Notes under the pieces: model-generated
Databases searched by the model: none
Seen by the model: the letters and a program-made list of their open reading frames with translations, nothing else
What the model was told of the DNA's origin: nothing
Assembly: GCA_002494495.1 (NCBI GenBank)
Contig: DACB01000001.1
Span: 106,149-170,148, forward strand
Source of the DNA: Methanobacterium sp. UBA294
GTDB lineage: Archaea; Methanobacteriota; Methanobacteria; Methanobacteriales; Methanobacteriaceae
Direction: 5' to 3'
DNA length: 64,000 bases
Translations under genes and position numbers: made by a program
In this document: piece by piece, positions 26,710-34,046 of the stretch
Layout of the letters: each line of letters begins with the position of its first letter
Numbering within the stretch: the first letter of the stretch is position 1

Positions 26710-27112
26710 TTAAATTTCCCAATGATATTTTTATTTAAAATTAATCAATCTATAAAACAGAATAATTAATTCTAGAATATTGTAATTTTATTTTAATCGG
26801 TTATTAATCTTAAGTATTATTATTTTGATTTAATATCAGCATTAAATATTTTTTCTGCTATTTTTTGTGATTTATTATTAATGAATATTAAGGTTTTTGA
26901 TTTATTTTGTGATTCTTTTTAATAAATGGGCGGTTATCCGTTTTGGTTTTTTATATTCTTATAAAAAAATGGATAAAAATCCGGATATAATCATGTTTAA
27001 CAGCGTAGGCTCTATATAAATTTTATGATAAATCGTTACAAACCAAATATTCGGTATGTTTATATTGATCATCATCTCAACCATTCACCAAGTAATCAAT
27101 GAGGTGAAAAAA
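26710..27112. other. divergent promoter region of tetR and adh
   Basis: AT-rich, 403 bp. It contains the promoter motif at 27031-27060 (listed separately) and TATA-like elements at about 27013-27020. A GAGGTG ribosome-binding site for the dehydrogenase lies at 27101-27106. No gene is supported in it. Confidence 0.5.
27031..27060 (+). promoter_or_regulatory. promoter motif of the alcohol dehydrogenase, shared with the SDR gene
   Basis: The segment AATCGTTACAAAC-6 nt-TTCGGTA is repeated almost exactly at 28347-28376 upstream of the SDR gene; 22 of 30 positions agree. Within it, ACCAAATATTCGGT at 27042-27055 is a 14-bp palindrome with one mismatched pair. It lies 50-80 bp before the start codon, a suitable place for an operator or activator site. 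The TetR regulator nearby is the best candidate binder. Confidence 0.6.
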
Positions 27113-28186
27113 ATGAAAGGTTTTGCAATGTTAAAAATTGGTGAAGTAGGCTGGATAGAAAAAGACCGACCAAAATGCGGTCCATTAGATGCTATAATCA
27201 GGCCTACAGCCTTAGCACCATGTACATCTGATGTACACACAGTTTATGAAGGTGCAGTAGGCGACCGACACAACATGATCTTAGGACATGAAGCAGTGGG
27301 TATAGTAGATGAAGTAGGAAGCATGGTTAAAGATTTCAAACCAGGTGACGAGGTAATTGTTCCAGCAATTACTCCTGATTGGGATAATGAAGCAGCCCTA
27401 AGAGGATATTCATCACAAACTGGTGGTGCATTAGGAGGATGGAAGTTCTCCAACTTCAAAGATGGTGTATTTTCTGATTACTTCCATGTAAATATGGCAG
27501 ATAGCAACTTGGCACTGAAACCAGAGGGCATGTCCCTGGAAGCTGCAGTCATGATACCTGATATGTTAAGTACCGGATTTATGGGTGCAGAAAATGCCAA
27601 TATTGAAATAGGAGCCAGCGTAGCAGTTTTAGGTATTGGAGCAGTAGGTCTTTGTGGTATAGCAGGTGCATCACTACGAGGTGCAGGAAGAATATTTGCA
27701 GTCGGTACCCGGCCAATATCAGTTGAAGTAGCTAAAAAATACGGAGCTACAGACATAATCAGTTACAAAGACGGGGACACCGCAGAACAGATCTTAGAAG
27801 CCACCGATGGAGAAGGTGTTGATGCTGTAATAGTATCAGGTGGAGGACCTAACATATTAATAGACGCATTTAAAATAGCAAAAGCAGGATCTACTATATC
27901 AAACAACAACTACTTCGGTAGTGGAGAGGGAGATAGAGACACCATCCCATTACCCAGAGAAGGTTGGGCATATGGTATGGGTGATAAAAACCTCATAACT
28001 GGTCTGTGTCCTGGTGGAAGAGTCAGAATGGAACAACTGGCAGATATTGTAACCTACGGACGTATGGATCCAGAACTAATGACCACACATGTGTTTAAGG
28101 GATTCGACAAAGTTGAAGAAGGCCTAGAACTCATGAGGGAAAAACCTAAGGATCTAATCAAACCAGTGGTACTCATAGAGGACTAA
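27113..28186 (+). CDS. adh: NADP-type zinc secondary alcohol dehydrogenase
   Basis: A 357-residue medium-chain dehydrogenase very close to the Thermoanaerobacter and Clostridium beijerinckii secondary alcohol dehydrogenases. The catalytic zinc ligands fall at C37, H59 and D150; GLGIGAVG-type Rossmann motif is VLGIGAVG at about 172-179. G198, T199, R200 and Y218 occupy the positions that bind the NADP phosphate in that family, so NADPH rather than NADH is expected. It oxidises 2-propanol and similar alcohols (or the reverse). GAGGTG lies 6 nt before the ATG at 27113. Followed by a hairpin terminator, then the SDR remnant and the F420H2:NADP oxidoreductase. Confidence 0.95.
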   Translation: MKGFAMLKIGEVGWIEKDRPKCGPLDAIIRPTALAPCTSDVHTVYEGAVGDRHNMILGHEAVGIVDEVGSMVKDFKPGDEVIVPAITPDWDNEAALRGYSSQTGGALGGWKFSNFKDGVFSDYFHVNMADSNLALKPEGMSLEAAVMIPDMLSTGFMGAENANIEIGASVAVLGIGAVGLCGIAGASLRGAGRIFAVGTRPISVEVAKKYGATDIISYKDGDTAEQILEATDGEGVDAVIVSGGGPNILIDAFKIAKAGSTISNNNYFGSGEGDRDTIPLPREGWAYGMGDKNLITGLCPGGRVRMEQLADIVTYGRMDPELMTTHVFKGFDKVEEGLELMREKPKDLIKPVVLIED

Positions 28187-28232
28187 AAAAATAAAAAATT
28201 TCATTTTTTTGAAAGAAGTAAAAAAGTTTCAT

Positions 28233-28265
28233 TGGTGCCGGATGTTCTAGATTGTTCCGGCACCA
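28233..28265 (+). terminator. 10-bp GC-rich hairpin behind the alcohol dehydrogenase
   Basis: TGGTGCCGGA at 28233-28242 pairs perfectly with TCCGGCACCA at 28256-28265, with a 13-nt loop. It starts 47 bp behind the stop codon. GC-rich stems are rare in this AT-rich sequence. No long T run follows, so it may be an RNA-stabilising element as well as a terminator. Confidence 0.65.
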
Positions 28266-28346
28266 TATGAACTTACAACTCCTATTAAAAGGAGTAATAT
28301 TATTTAACTACTTGAAATTGAGAAACGTTTATGATTATTTGTTATT

Positions 28347-28376
28347 AATCATTACAAACAGACTTATCGGTAGATA
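28347..28376 (+). promoter_or_regulatory. promoter motif of the SDR gene, copy of the adh motif
   Basis: AATCATTACAAAC followed by a 6-nt spacer and ATCGGTA, matching 27031-27060 upstream of the alcohol dehydrogenase. It is 52 bp before the SDR start. The palindromic core is weaker here than at the adh copy. Confidence 0.55.
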
Positions 28377-28427
28377 TACAGATGAGTTTTAAAAACTACT
28401 CAAGTAAACAAATATGATGACAAAAAA

Positions 28428-29170
28428 ATGAAACTAAAAGATAAAGTAGCAATTGTTACCGGTGCAACATCAGGTATAGGCGAGGCTTCTGCAAAATTAT
28501 TTGCATCAGAAGGTGTAAAGGTTGTTGTAGTTGGAAGAAACGAAGAACGTGGAAACAACGTAGTAAACAATATAAAGGACGATGGTGAAGAAGCTTTCTT
28601 TGTAAAAGTCGATATGAATAACCGAGACGACATGGATGAGCTATTTGAAAAGACTATAGATAAATACGACAAAATTGATATCCTGTTTAATAATGCCGGA
28701 ATGGCCATATCAGGTCCTCTAGAAGACTTTAAGTATAAAGATTTTGATAATGTTATTCATACAAATTTGACTGCTCCTTTCCAGATGAGCAAGAAGGCAA
28801 TGCCATATTTATTGAAAACAAAGGGAACAATACTTAACACAGCTTCAATTTCAGGTGTAGTGACACATTCAAATGGTATGGATACAACCCTTCAAAAACT
28901 GCTTTGATCTCTTTGACCAAGGTACTTGCTAATGATCATGCAGCCCAAGGTGTTCGCGTTAATGCAGTTGCACCCGGTATGACAAAAACACCAATATTAG
29001 AGTCAGTTAATGACGAACAAATGGAATACCTTAACAATTCAATACCAATTGGTCGATTAGCTCAACCAGAAGATATAGCAAATGCAGCTTTATTTTTAGT
29101 ATCTGATGATGCTGCATATATTACCGGAGAAGTTCTGTTAGTAGATGGTGGAGTAGCATTAGTATCATAA
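28428..29170 (+). pseudogene. SDR family oxidoreductase, frameshifted at the active site
   Basis: Short-chain dehydrogenase of about 247 residues if repaired. Present are the T-G-A-T-S-G-I-G nucleotide motif, N-N-A-G and N-T-A-S-I-S-G. At 28881-28882 one base appears to be missing: frame 1 runs into a stop at 28905-28907, while the other frame gives Y-N-P-S-K (the catalytic Y-x3-K) and continues to the usual P-G-M-T-K-T and D-G-G-V end. Restoring one base (for example GCA for GA) rebuilds the whole enzyme. Either a recent mutation or a sequencing error. It lies between adh and fno and shares the adh promoter motif. Confidence 0.85.
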
Positions 29171-29278
29171 GAAATCAAGTAAAGGAAGAATTATTTACTG
29201 ATGTAAATAAATTAAGGGTTTATAAATAATTAGACCCTTCATTCTTCTTTTTTTAAAAAAAAACGTGAGGTATAAAAG

Positions 29279-29965
29279 ATGAAAATTGCAATAATTGGAG
29301 GAACTGGTGGCCAGGGTTTAGGGATTGCCATACGATTTGTGCAGGCTGGTGAAGATGTAATTATTGGTTCCAGGACCATAGAAAAAGCCCAGGCAGCAGT
29401 AGATAAAATCAAAGATCTACTGGAACAAGATGATTTTCCAAACTTGAAAGCTGCTGAAAATTCAGATGCAGCATCAGAAGCAGAATTAATGGTTTTAACA
29501 GTACCATTGGCCGCCCAAACATCAACATGCAAATCAATCAAGGAAGGTGCAGCAGGTAAAATAGTTATAGACGCAACAGGACCACTTGAATCTGCAATTG
29601 GTGGATCACCAACCAGATGCCTGTACTTACCAGAAGGAGCAGCAGCTGAAAGATCACAAAAAGTCCTGCCAGATTCAAAATTAATATGTGGCTTTAACAA
29701 CATCAGCAGCGGAGCACTCATGAACTTCAACGAACCCATAGACTGCGACTGCCTAATAGCAGGTGATGACCAGGAAGCAAAAGTAACAGTTGCAAAACTA
29801 ATAGACAAACTACCTGGAGTACAGACTGTGGACTGCGGACCACTGGAAAGAGCACAGATAATAGAAAAAATCACACCACTACTCATTGGACTGAACATCA
29901 AAAAGACATGTAAAGACGCTGGAATAAGGATAACAGGCATAGACCCCGAATGCAAACTGTACTAA
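29279..29965 (+). CDS. fno: F420H2:NADP oxidoreductase
   Basis: A 228-residue enzyme that moves a hydride between NADPH and coenzyme F420. The N-terminal Rossmann motif GGTGGQGLG, the NADP-phosphate site G-S-R-T, V-P-L-A, and the C-terminal G-L-N-I-K-K and I-T-G-I segments are those of archaeal Fno. A GAGGT site lies just before the ATG. With the NADP-type secondary alcohol dehydrogenase upstream, electrons from alcohol oxidation can be passed to F420H2, the methanogenic electron carrier. A hairpin follows the gene. Confidence 0.96.
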   Translation: MKIAIIGGTGGQGLGIAIRFVQAGEDVIIGSRTIEKAQAAVDKIKDLLEQDDFPNLKAAENSDAASEAELMVLTVPLAAQTSTCKSIKEGAAGKIVIDATGPLESAIGGSPTRCLYLPEGAAAERSQKVLPDSKLICGFNNISSGALMNFNEPIDCDCLIAGDDQEAKVTVAKLIDKLPGVQTVDCGPLERAQIIEKITPLLIGLNIKKTCKDAGIRITGIDPECKLY

Positions 29966-30007
29966 ACATGAATTTGCATTTTAAAAAGAATAATATTCAG
30001 AAATTAA

Positions 30008-30026
30008 ACTCATATCTAATATGAGT
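30008..30026. promoter_or_regulatory. perfect 8-3-8 palindrome
   Basis: ACTCATAT, spacer CTA, ATATGAGT. It lies 43 bp behind fno, just before a hairpin terminator and 116 bp upstream of the aspartate dehydrogenase frame. A regulator site for the downstream gene or part of a terminator structure are both possible. Confidence 0.45.
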
Positions 30027-30030
30027 AAAA

Positions 30031-30074
30031 AGGCACCCGTAAATCATTTTCGCTCAAATGTATTTATGGTGCCT
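30031..30074 (+). terminator. hairpin terminator after fno
   Basis: AGGCACC at 30031-30037 pairs with GGTGCCT at 30068-30074, and a TAAAT/ATTTA pairing inside extends the stem. It is followed closely by T-rich sequence. The same GGTGCC core occurs in the hairpin behind adh. Confidence 0.6.
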
Positions 30075-30141
30075 CCAAAATTTTTTTAAACATCCCCCAT
30101 ATAGAACCATCAAATCATAAAAAAATCAATGGACATACCAT

Positions 30142-31041
30142 ATGTTAAATCATCCACAGGATTCTGATCTTATGGAAGAAGAACATCTCATTTCTTGTTG
30201 CACCAATATAGAAGTGCTTGATAAGGTTGCATACCCATCCAGTAGAGTAGGATTAGGGAAAAAACAATCAAAACCCATGATCCTGGGAATTATTGGATGC
30301 GGAGCAATCGCTAACATAATAACTGATTTTGCCTTGGAAGAAAAGCTCAACGCAGATTTAAAATATTTCTATGATGTGGATCTGGATAGGGCAAATAAAT
30401 TAGCTGCAAAAGTGGATGGCAGGGCAGTTTTAAATTTAGAGGATATGTTAAGTAATGTGGATCTTGTAATTGAAGCTGCATCACCAGATGCTGTTATAAA
30501 ATATGTTCCAAAGGTCCTTAGAGCAGGAAAAGATGTTATAATCATGAGCATAGGAGCTCTGATAGGGAAGAGTTTCCGGGAAAAACTCAATAAAATCGCA
30601 TCACTTAACCATTGTAATATATACACACCCTCAGGAGCTATTGTTGGTCTGGATGGTATAAAAGCCGCTTCAATGGGAAAAATTAACCGGGTAAGTTTAC
30701 TAACCAGGAAACCTCCACAGTCACTGGGTATAGATGCCAGTGAAGAAGTGGTTTTGTATGAGGGTGAAGCCCATGATGCTGTGTTTAAATTTCCGGTGAA
30801 CATGAATGTAGCTGCTGCTTTAAGCATCGCCTGCAAACAGGATGTTAAGGTCAAGATAATAGCCGATCCTAAGGTGGACCAGAACTGCCATGAAATACAT
30901 GTGTCTGGTGAATTTGGTGAACTAACCACAACCACCAGAAATGTTAACTGCACCAGCAACCCCAAAACCAGCCAACTCGCCGCTTATTCAGCTGCTCAAC
31001 TAATAAATAGCTTAAATAACCGTATAAATGTTGGAACCTGA
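30142..31041 (+). CDS. nadX: L-aspartate dehydrogenase
   Basis: Converts L-aspartate to iminoaspartate with NAD(P)+, feeding quinolinate and NAD synthesis in archaea. The Rossmann motif G-I-I-G-C-G-A-I-A-N starts at about residue 49. The C-terminal catalytic domain has T-P-S-G-A-I-V-G-L-D, T-R-K-P-P and the closing N-P-K-T-S-Q-L-A-A-Y. Relatives start within two residues of the M-I-L-G segment, so the first 45 residues here may be untranslated; the ATG at 30277 is the alternative start. Neither start has a clear ribosome-binding site. Confidence 0.9.
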   Translation: MLNHPQDSDLMEEEHLISCCTNIEVLDKVAYPSSRVGLGKKQSKPMILGIIGCGAIANIITDFALEEKLNADLKYFYDVDLDRANKLAAKVDGRAVLNLEDMLSNVDLVIEAASPDAVIKYVPKVLRAGKDVIIMSIGALIGKSFREKLNKIASLNHCNIYTPSGAIVGLDGIKAASMGKINRVSLLTRKPPQSLGIDASEEVVLYEGEAHDAVFKFPVNMNVAAALSIACKQDVKVKIIADPKVDQNCHEIHVSGEFGELTTTTRNVNCTSNPKTSQLAAYSAAQLINSLNNRINVGT

Positions 31042-31204
31042 AGTTTTTCTTCCTTTTTTTTAAAAATCAGCAAAAAATCCAGAATTTTAATATAGAACCA
31101 AAGTAGATATCTTATTTATATCATTCCATCTATAACCATAACCAGCGTTTTTGAGATAATTAACTGGTTTTAAGTATCTAATTGTTAAATGTAAGTGTTA
31201 ATTT

Positions 31205-31480
31205 TTATATGGATTCCAATTCCCAGCAGATATCATGTTTCAGGATTTCCCAGTCATCCTCTTTAATCCAAAATATGTGCTCCTCCCTGGAATCTGAATC
31301 ATAGAACTGGTCATCCTCAATTCCATGTACATGGACAAAGCGGAAGTTAATTCCCCTGGCTGTTAGGAAAATAGATAGCAGTGCAGCTGAGTCTTTACTG
31401 TAAAGTTTTAACTGTACTTCCTCTTCTTTTTTCGTAAACTTTATGTTTTCACCAATATTTTCCAAGAACCTACCCCCCAT
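31205..31480 (-). CDS. hypothetical protein, 91 residues
   Basis: Acidic small protein with an alpha/beta pattern (QLKLYSKDSAALLSI, then ARGINFRFVHV, then IFWIKEDDWEIL). It resembles small regulatory or thioredoxin-like folds, but no family is recognised. The start is unsure: ATG at 31478-31480 lacks a normal ribosome-binding site. Convergent with nadX. Confidence 0.55.
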   Translation of the reverse strand: MGGRFLENIGENIKFTKKEEEVQLKLYSKDSAALLSIFLTARGINFRFVHVHGIEDDQFYDSDSREEHIFWIKEDDWEILKHDICWELESI

Positions 31481-31593
31481 TAAAAGAATTAATTATCCAA
31501 TGATATTGGTAATGACATAAAACTTATTTCGCATACTTATTAACATTATATAGAATTTCAGATTAAATATAAACATCTAATTGTGGGAAAAAA

Positions 31594-31796
31594 ATGGAAA
31601 AACAGAATAAAAAAACAGGCCTCCCCCCGGGTACATTGATATATACGGGAGAATGAGATGTTTCAACTAAAATTACCTTAATCGAATATAATATAAACTA
31701 TTTAACCAGAAATCTGTTGATAAATGTCCTGAACTGGGAAATATAGATACTGTTAAGTGGATTAAGATAAATGGATTCTCTATATTAAAAAAATAA
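31594..31796 (+). pseudogene. 5' remnant of a corA magnesium transporter gene
   Basis: An ATG opens K-K-T-G-L-P-P-G-T-L-I-Y-T-G-E and then hits a stop; it continues T-K-I-T-L-I-E-Y-N in the same frame, then in another frame D-K-C-P-E-L-G-N-I-D-T-V-K-W-I-K-I-N-G-F. These three pieces follow the N-terminal domain of CorA-type Mg/Co transporters (G-L-P-P-G-T-L-x-Y-T-G-E ... V-x-W-I-N-I-D-G). The rest of the gene, including the G-M-N channel motif, is absent. Both a stop and a frameshift mark it as dead. Confidence 0.75.
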
Positions 31797-31806
31797 AGGA
31801 AATAGG

Positions 31807-32568
31807 TTATTTCCTTTTATGCATTACTAAACCACCCAGCATTAACAGGACCGCAAGTACCAAGTAGGCCAGTGGGGCTCCAGTTTCCTGCATGGATACT
31901 GTAACTGCTTCCAAAGGTTCAGGTTCAGGTTCAGGTTCTACAATTTCGATGTGCAGATTGTCGATGAAGAAGGCTGAATCAACACTAGTATCAAGAACAT
32001 CCTCTATGGAAAAGCTCAAGAGAATGTTTGACCCTGCAAAGGACGATATATCGAAATTTGTAGTGTACATTTGAGTAACTCCAGTGTATCCTATGTTATC
32101 GGTTGGTGCACTAAAGAGACTCCATGCATTGCCCACACAAACAAGGATATTACCAGGCAAGAATAAGATATTTTGAGAAGAATCTCCACTTATTATCTCA
32201 ACAAGTACCGTATCATTATATTCAGGACCTTCATCTGGGTACTCATTGCTGGCAAACATCCAGTCGAAGCTTAAGGTCTGTGCCCCTGCGGGTATGGTTA
32301 AATTTAGAGTGAAGTTCGCTGCATCCTCATTACTATCTCCAGTGTTAATATTTGCATAGTAGGTACCTTCAGTAGGGAAACCCATCGCTGGTGTGTCAAT
32401 AACCACAAATTGATCATCACCGCCCACGATTGTGTTGGAGTTTACAAGATCAAGAGTTGTGGGTGTAACTACAGCATTGGTCATCTCGTCTCCGGTAGCT
32501 GCTGCACATGGCGACAACACAAATAACACTATCAAAGACATTATCAACAATTTTAGTATTTTTCGCAC
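31807..32568 (-). CDS. secreted/anchored surface protein, choice-of-anchor-like
   Basis: A 253-residue protein with a signal peptide (about 24 residues), a central beta-rich domain of about 180 residues containing F-A-S-N-E-Y-P (as in choice-of-anchor-L-like domains) and several N-glycosylation-like N-x-T sites, a Pro-Glu repeat spacer, then M-Q-E-T-G-A-P, a hydrophobic helix and a final H-K-R-K. This tripartite end looks like an archaeal surface-sorting signal; which sortase acts is not evident. Start is GTG, 7 nt behind AGGAGGTG. Confidence 0.8.
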   Translation of the reverse strand: MRKILKLLIMSLIVLFVLSPCAAATGDEMTNAVVTPTTLDLVNSNTIVGGDDQFVVIDTPAMGFPTEGTYYANINTGDSNEDAANFTLNLTIPAGAQTLSFDWMFASNEYPDEGPEYNDTVLVEIISGDSSQNILFLPGNILVCVGNAWSLFSAPTDNIGYTGVTQMYTTNFDISSFAGSNILLSFSIEDVLDTSVDSAFFIDNLHIEIVEPEPEPEPLEAVTVSMQETGAPLAYLVLAVLLMLGGLVMHKRK

Positions 32569-33073
32569 CTTTTCACCTCCTTTATGCTCGATAAATACTA
32601 TTCATAATATAATATCTTGTTAGTAAGATATATAGTTTACCTAAATCAATAAAATTAGATATCAAAAGGAATAAGGGATCTAAAGTAAACTTAAAGGAGT
32701 TCTAAGGATAAAAAGCATTATTAACACCCCCTCTACAAATCCCCATTTTTTTACAGTCACATGAATCCCGCCAAAATAGAATTGAACCCAAAAAAATAAT
32801 ATTATCTACCCATCTCGCAGGTTATTTATTCAATTGTCTCCCCAAATAACACTGCGAAGCCTAATTCATGGTACCATTTTCACTTAGGTAGGAAAAATCT
32901 ATTAACCATTGTATAATTAATTTTTTAAATTTCCAATTTTTTTTTAATACTAAATTAATCCTATACTATTAAAAAAAATAAAACAGCACAACTTATACCT
33001 TGAATTAATAAATATTTTTTTATATATTAAAATCTTCAATTTATTATATCCATAACACTTTTTAGGTTGTAAA
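32569..33073. other. intergenic region, 505 bp
   Basis: Divergent upstream region. A 7-bp inverted repeat, ATATCTT-GTTAGT-AAGATAT (32612-32631), lies about 45 bp upstream of the GTG of the surface-protein gene and could be its operator. The remainder is AT-rich with no supported gene; a TATA-like element at about 33019-33027 may serve the E2-like acyltransferase. Confidence 0.45.
32612..32631. promoter_or_regulatory. inverted repeat upstream of the surface-protein gene
   Basis: Stem ATATCTT/AAGATAT with spacer GTTAGT. Position between promoter and coding region of the minus-strand gene at 31807-32568 suggests an operator or 5' leader hairpin. AT-rich, so chance occurrence is possible. Confidence 0.35.
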
Positions 33074-34033
33074 ATGCAGGTTAATGATAATAACATTAAT
33101 AATACTACAAATCATGGATCTTCCTACCGCCAAAAGAAGGTAAGGGGAGATAGGAAGGATGGATGGATTATAAAGGACATAAATTCTTTTAATAAACTCC
33201 TCCCCCATATCATGACTTCCAGGAATGAATCAGCTATTTATTTTAAGGAAAAGATGGATGTTACCAGCTTCGTTGAGTATGTTAAATCCAAAAATAAGGA
33301 ACTGTCCCAGGATCCTCAAAAAACTCCCCACGGTGATGTGGATAAGATCACCTACTTCAATGTTTTTATTGCTGCCCTTATCCGGCTTTTAACAGTTAAA
33401 CCGCATATGAACCGTTTTATTGCAGGTAGGAAATACTACCAGAGGAAGGATATTGAGGTGGCCTTTGTTGCTAAGAAGGATCTAAGTGAGGAGGGTGAGG
33501 AGACCATCATAAAGAAATCCTTCCAACGGGATGAAAACCTGTGGAGTATAGTATCCAAATTACAGAAGGAAATTAAAACAGTTAAAACAGAAAAAACAGC
33601 GGAAGCTGATGATGTGATTGGCTTGTTTGCTAGTTTCCCAGGCCCCATAGTTAACCTTGCCCTGAAATTTTTAAATTTCCTAGACAGTAGGGGCATGTAT
33701 CCGGAAGACCTTCGTAAGGATGATCCCATGCACTCCAGCTTATTTATAACTAACCTGGGGGGTATCGGTGTGAGGAACGTGCCTTACCACCACTTATATG
33801 ACTGGGGTACCAATTCAATCTTTGTGTGTCTGGGTGAAATCTATAAAGACAAGGTCTATAATGGGGAAACAGGGAAAAATGAAGAAAGGTACCTGGTTGA
33901 AATTTCAACCAGTATAGATGAACGTATCAGCGACGGATTCTACTACTTCAACGCTATGAACAAGTTCAAAGAAATCCTTAACCACCCCCAGGAATTGGAG
34001 GAAGAACTAACCAGCTATCCCATAGATAAATAA
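33074..34033 (+). CDS. 2-oxoacid dehydrogenase E2-like acyltransferase, catalytic domain only
   Basis: A 319-residue protein with the E2/chloramphenicol-acetyltransferase-like catalytic core but no lipoyl or subunit-binding domain. Recognisable are N-V-F-I-A-A-L-I-R-L-L near residue 95 and the family end motif in the form D-E-R-I-S-D-G-F. In true E2 enzymes this reads H-R-x-x-D-G; here Glu replaces the catalytic His, although the Asp-Gly is kept. So the usual acyl-transfer mechanism is doubtful. It lies 13 bp before an acyl-CoA synthetase, indicating a two-gene operon acting on an acyl group. Confidence 0.82.
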   Translation: MQVNDNNINNTTNHGSSYRQKKVRGDRKDGWIIKDINSFNKLLPHIMTSRNESAIYFKEKMDVTSFVEYVKSKNKELSQDPQKTPHGDVDKITYFNVFIAALIRLLTVKPHMNRFIAGRKYYQRKDIEVAFVAKKDLSEEGEETIIKKSFQRDENLWSIVSKLQKEIKTVKTEKTAEADDVIGLFASFPGPIVNLALKFLNFLDSRGMYPEDLRKDDPMHSSLFITNLGGIGVRNVPYHHLYDWGTNSIFVCLGEIYKDKVYNGETGKNEERYLVEISTSIDERISDGFYYFNAMNKFKEILNHPQELEEELTSYPIDK

Positions 34034-34046
34034 AAAAAATTCAAGG

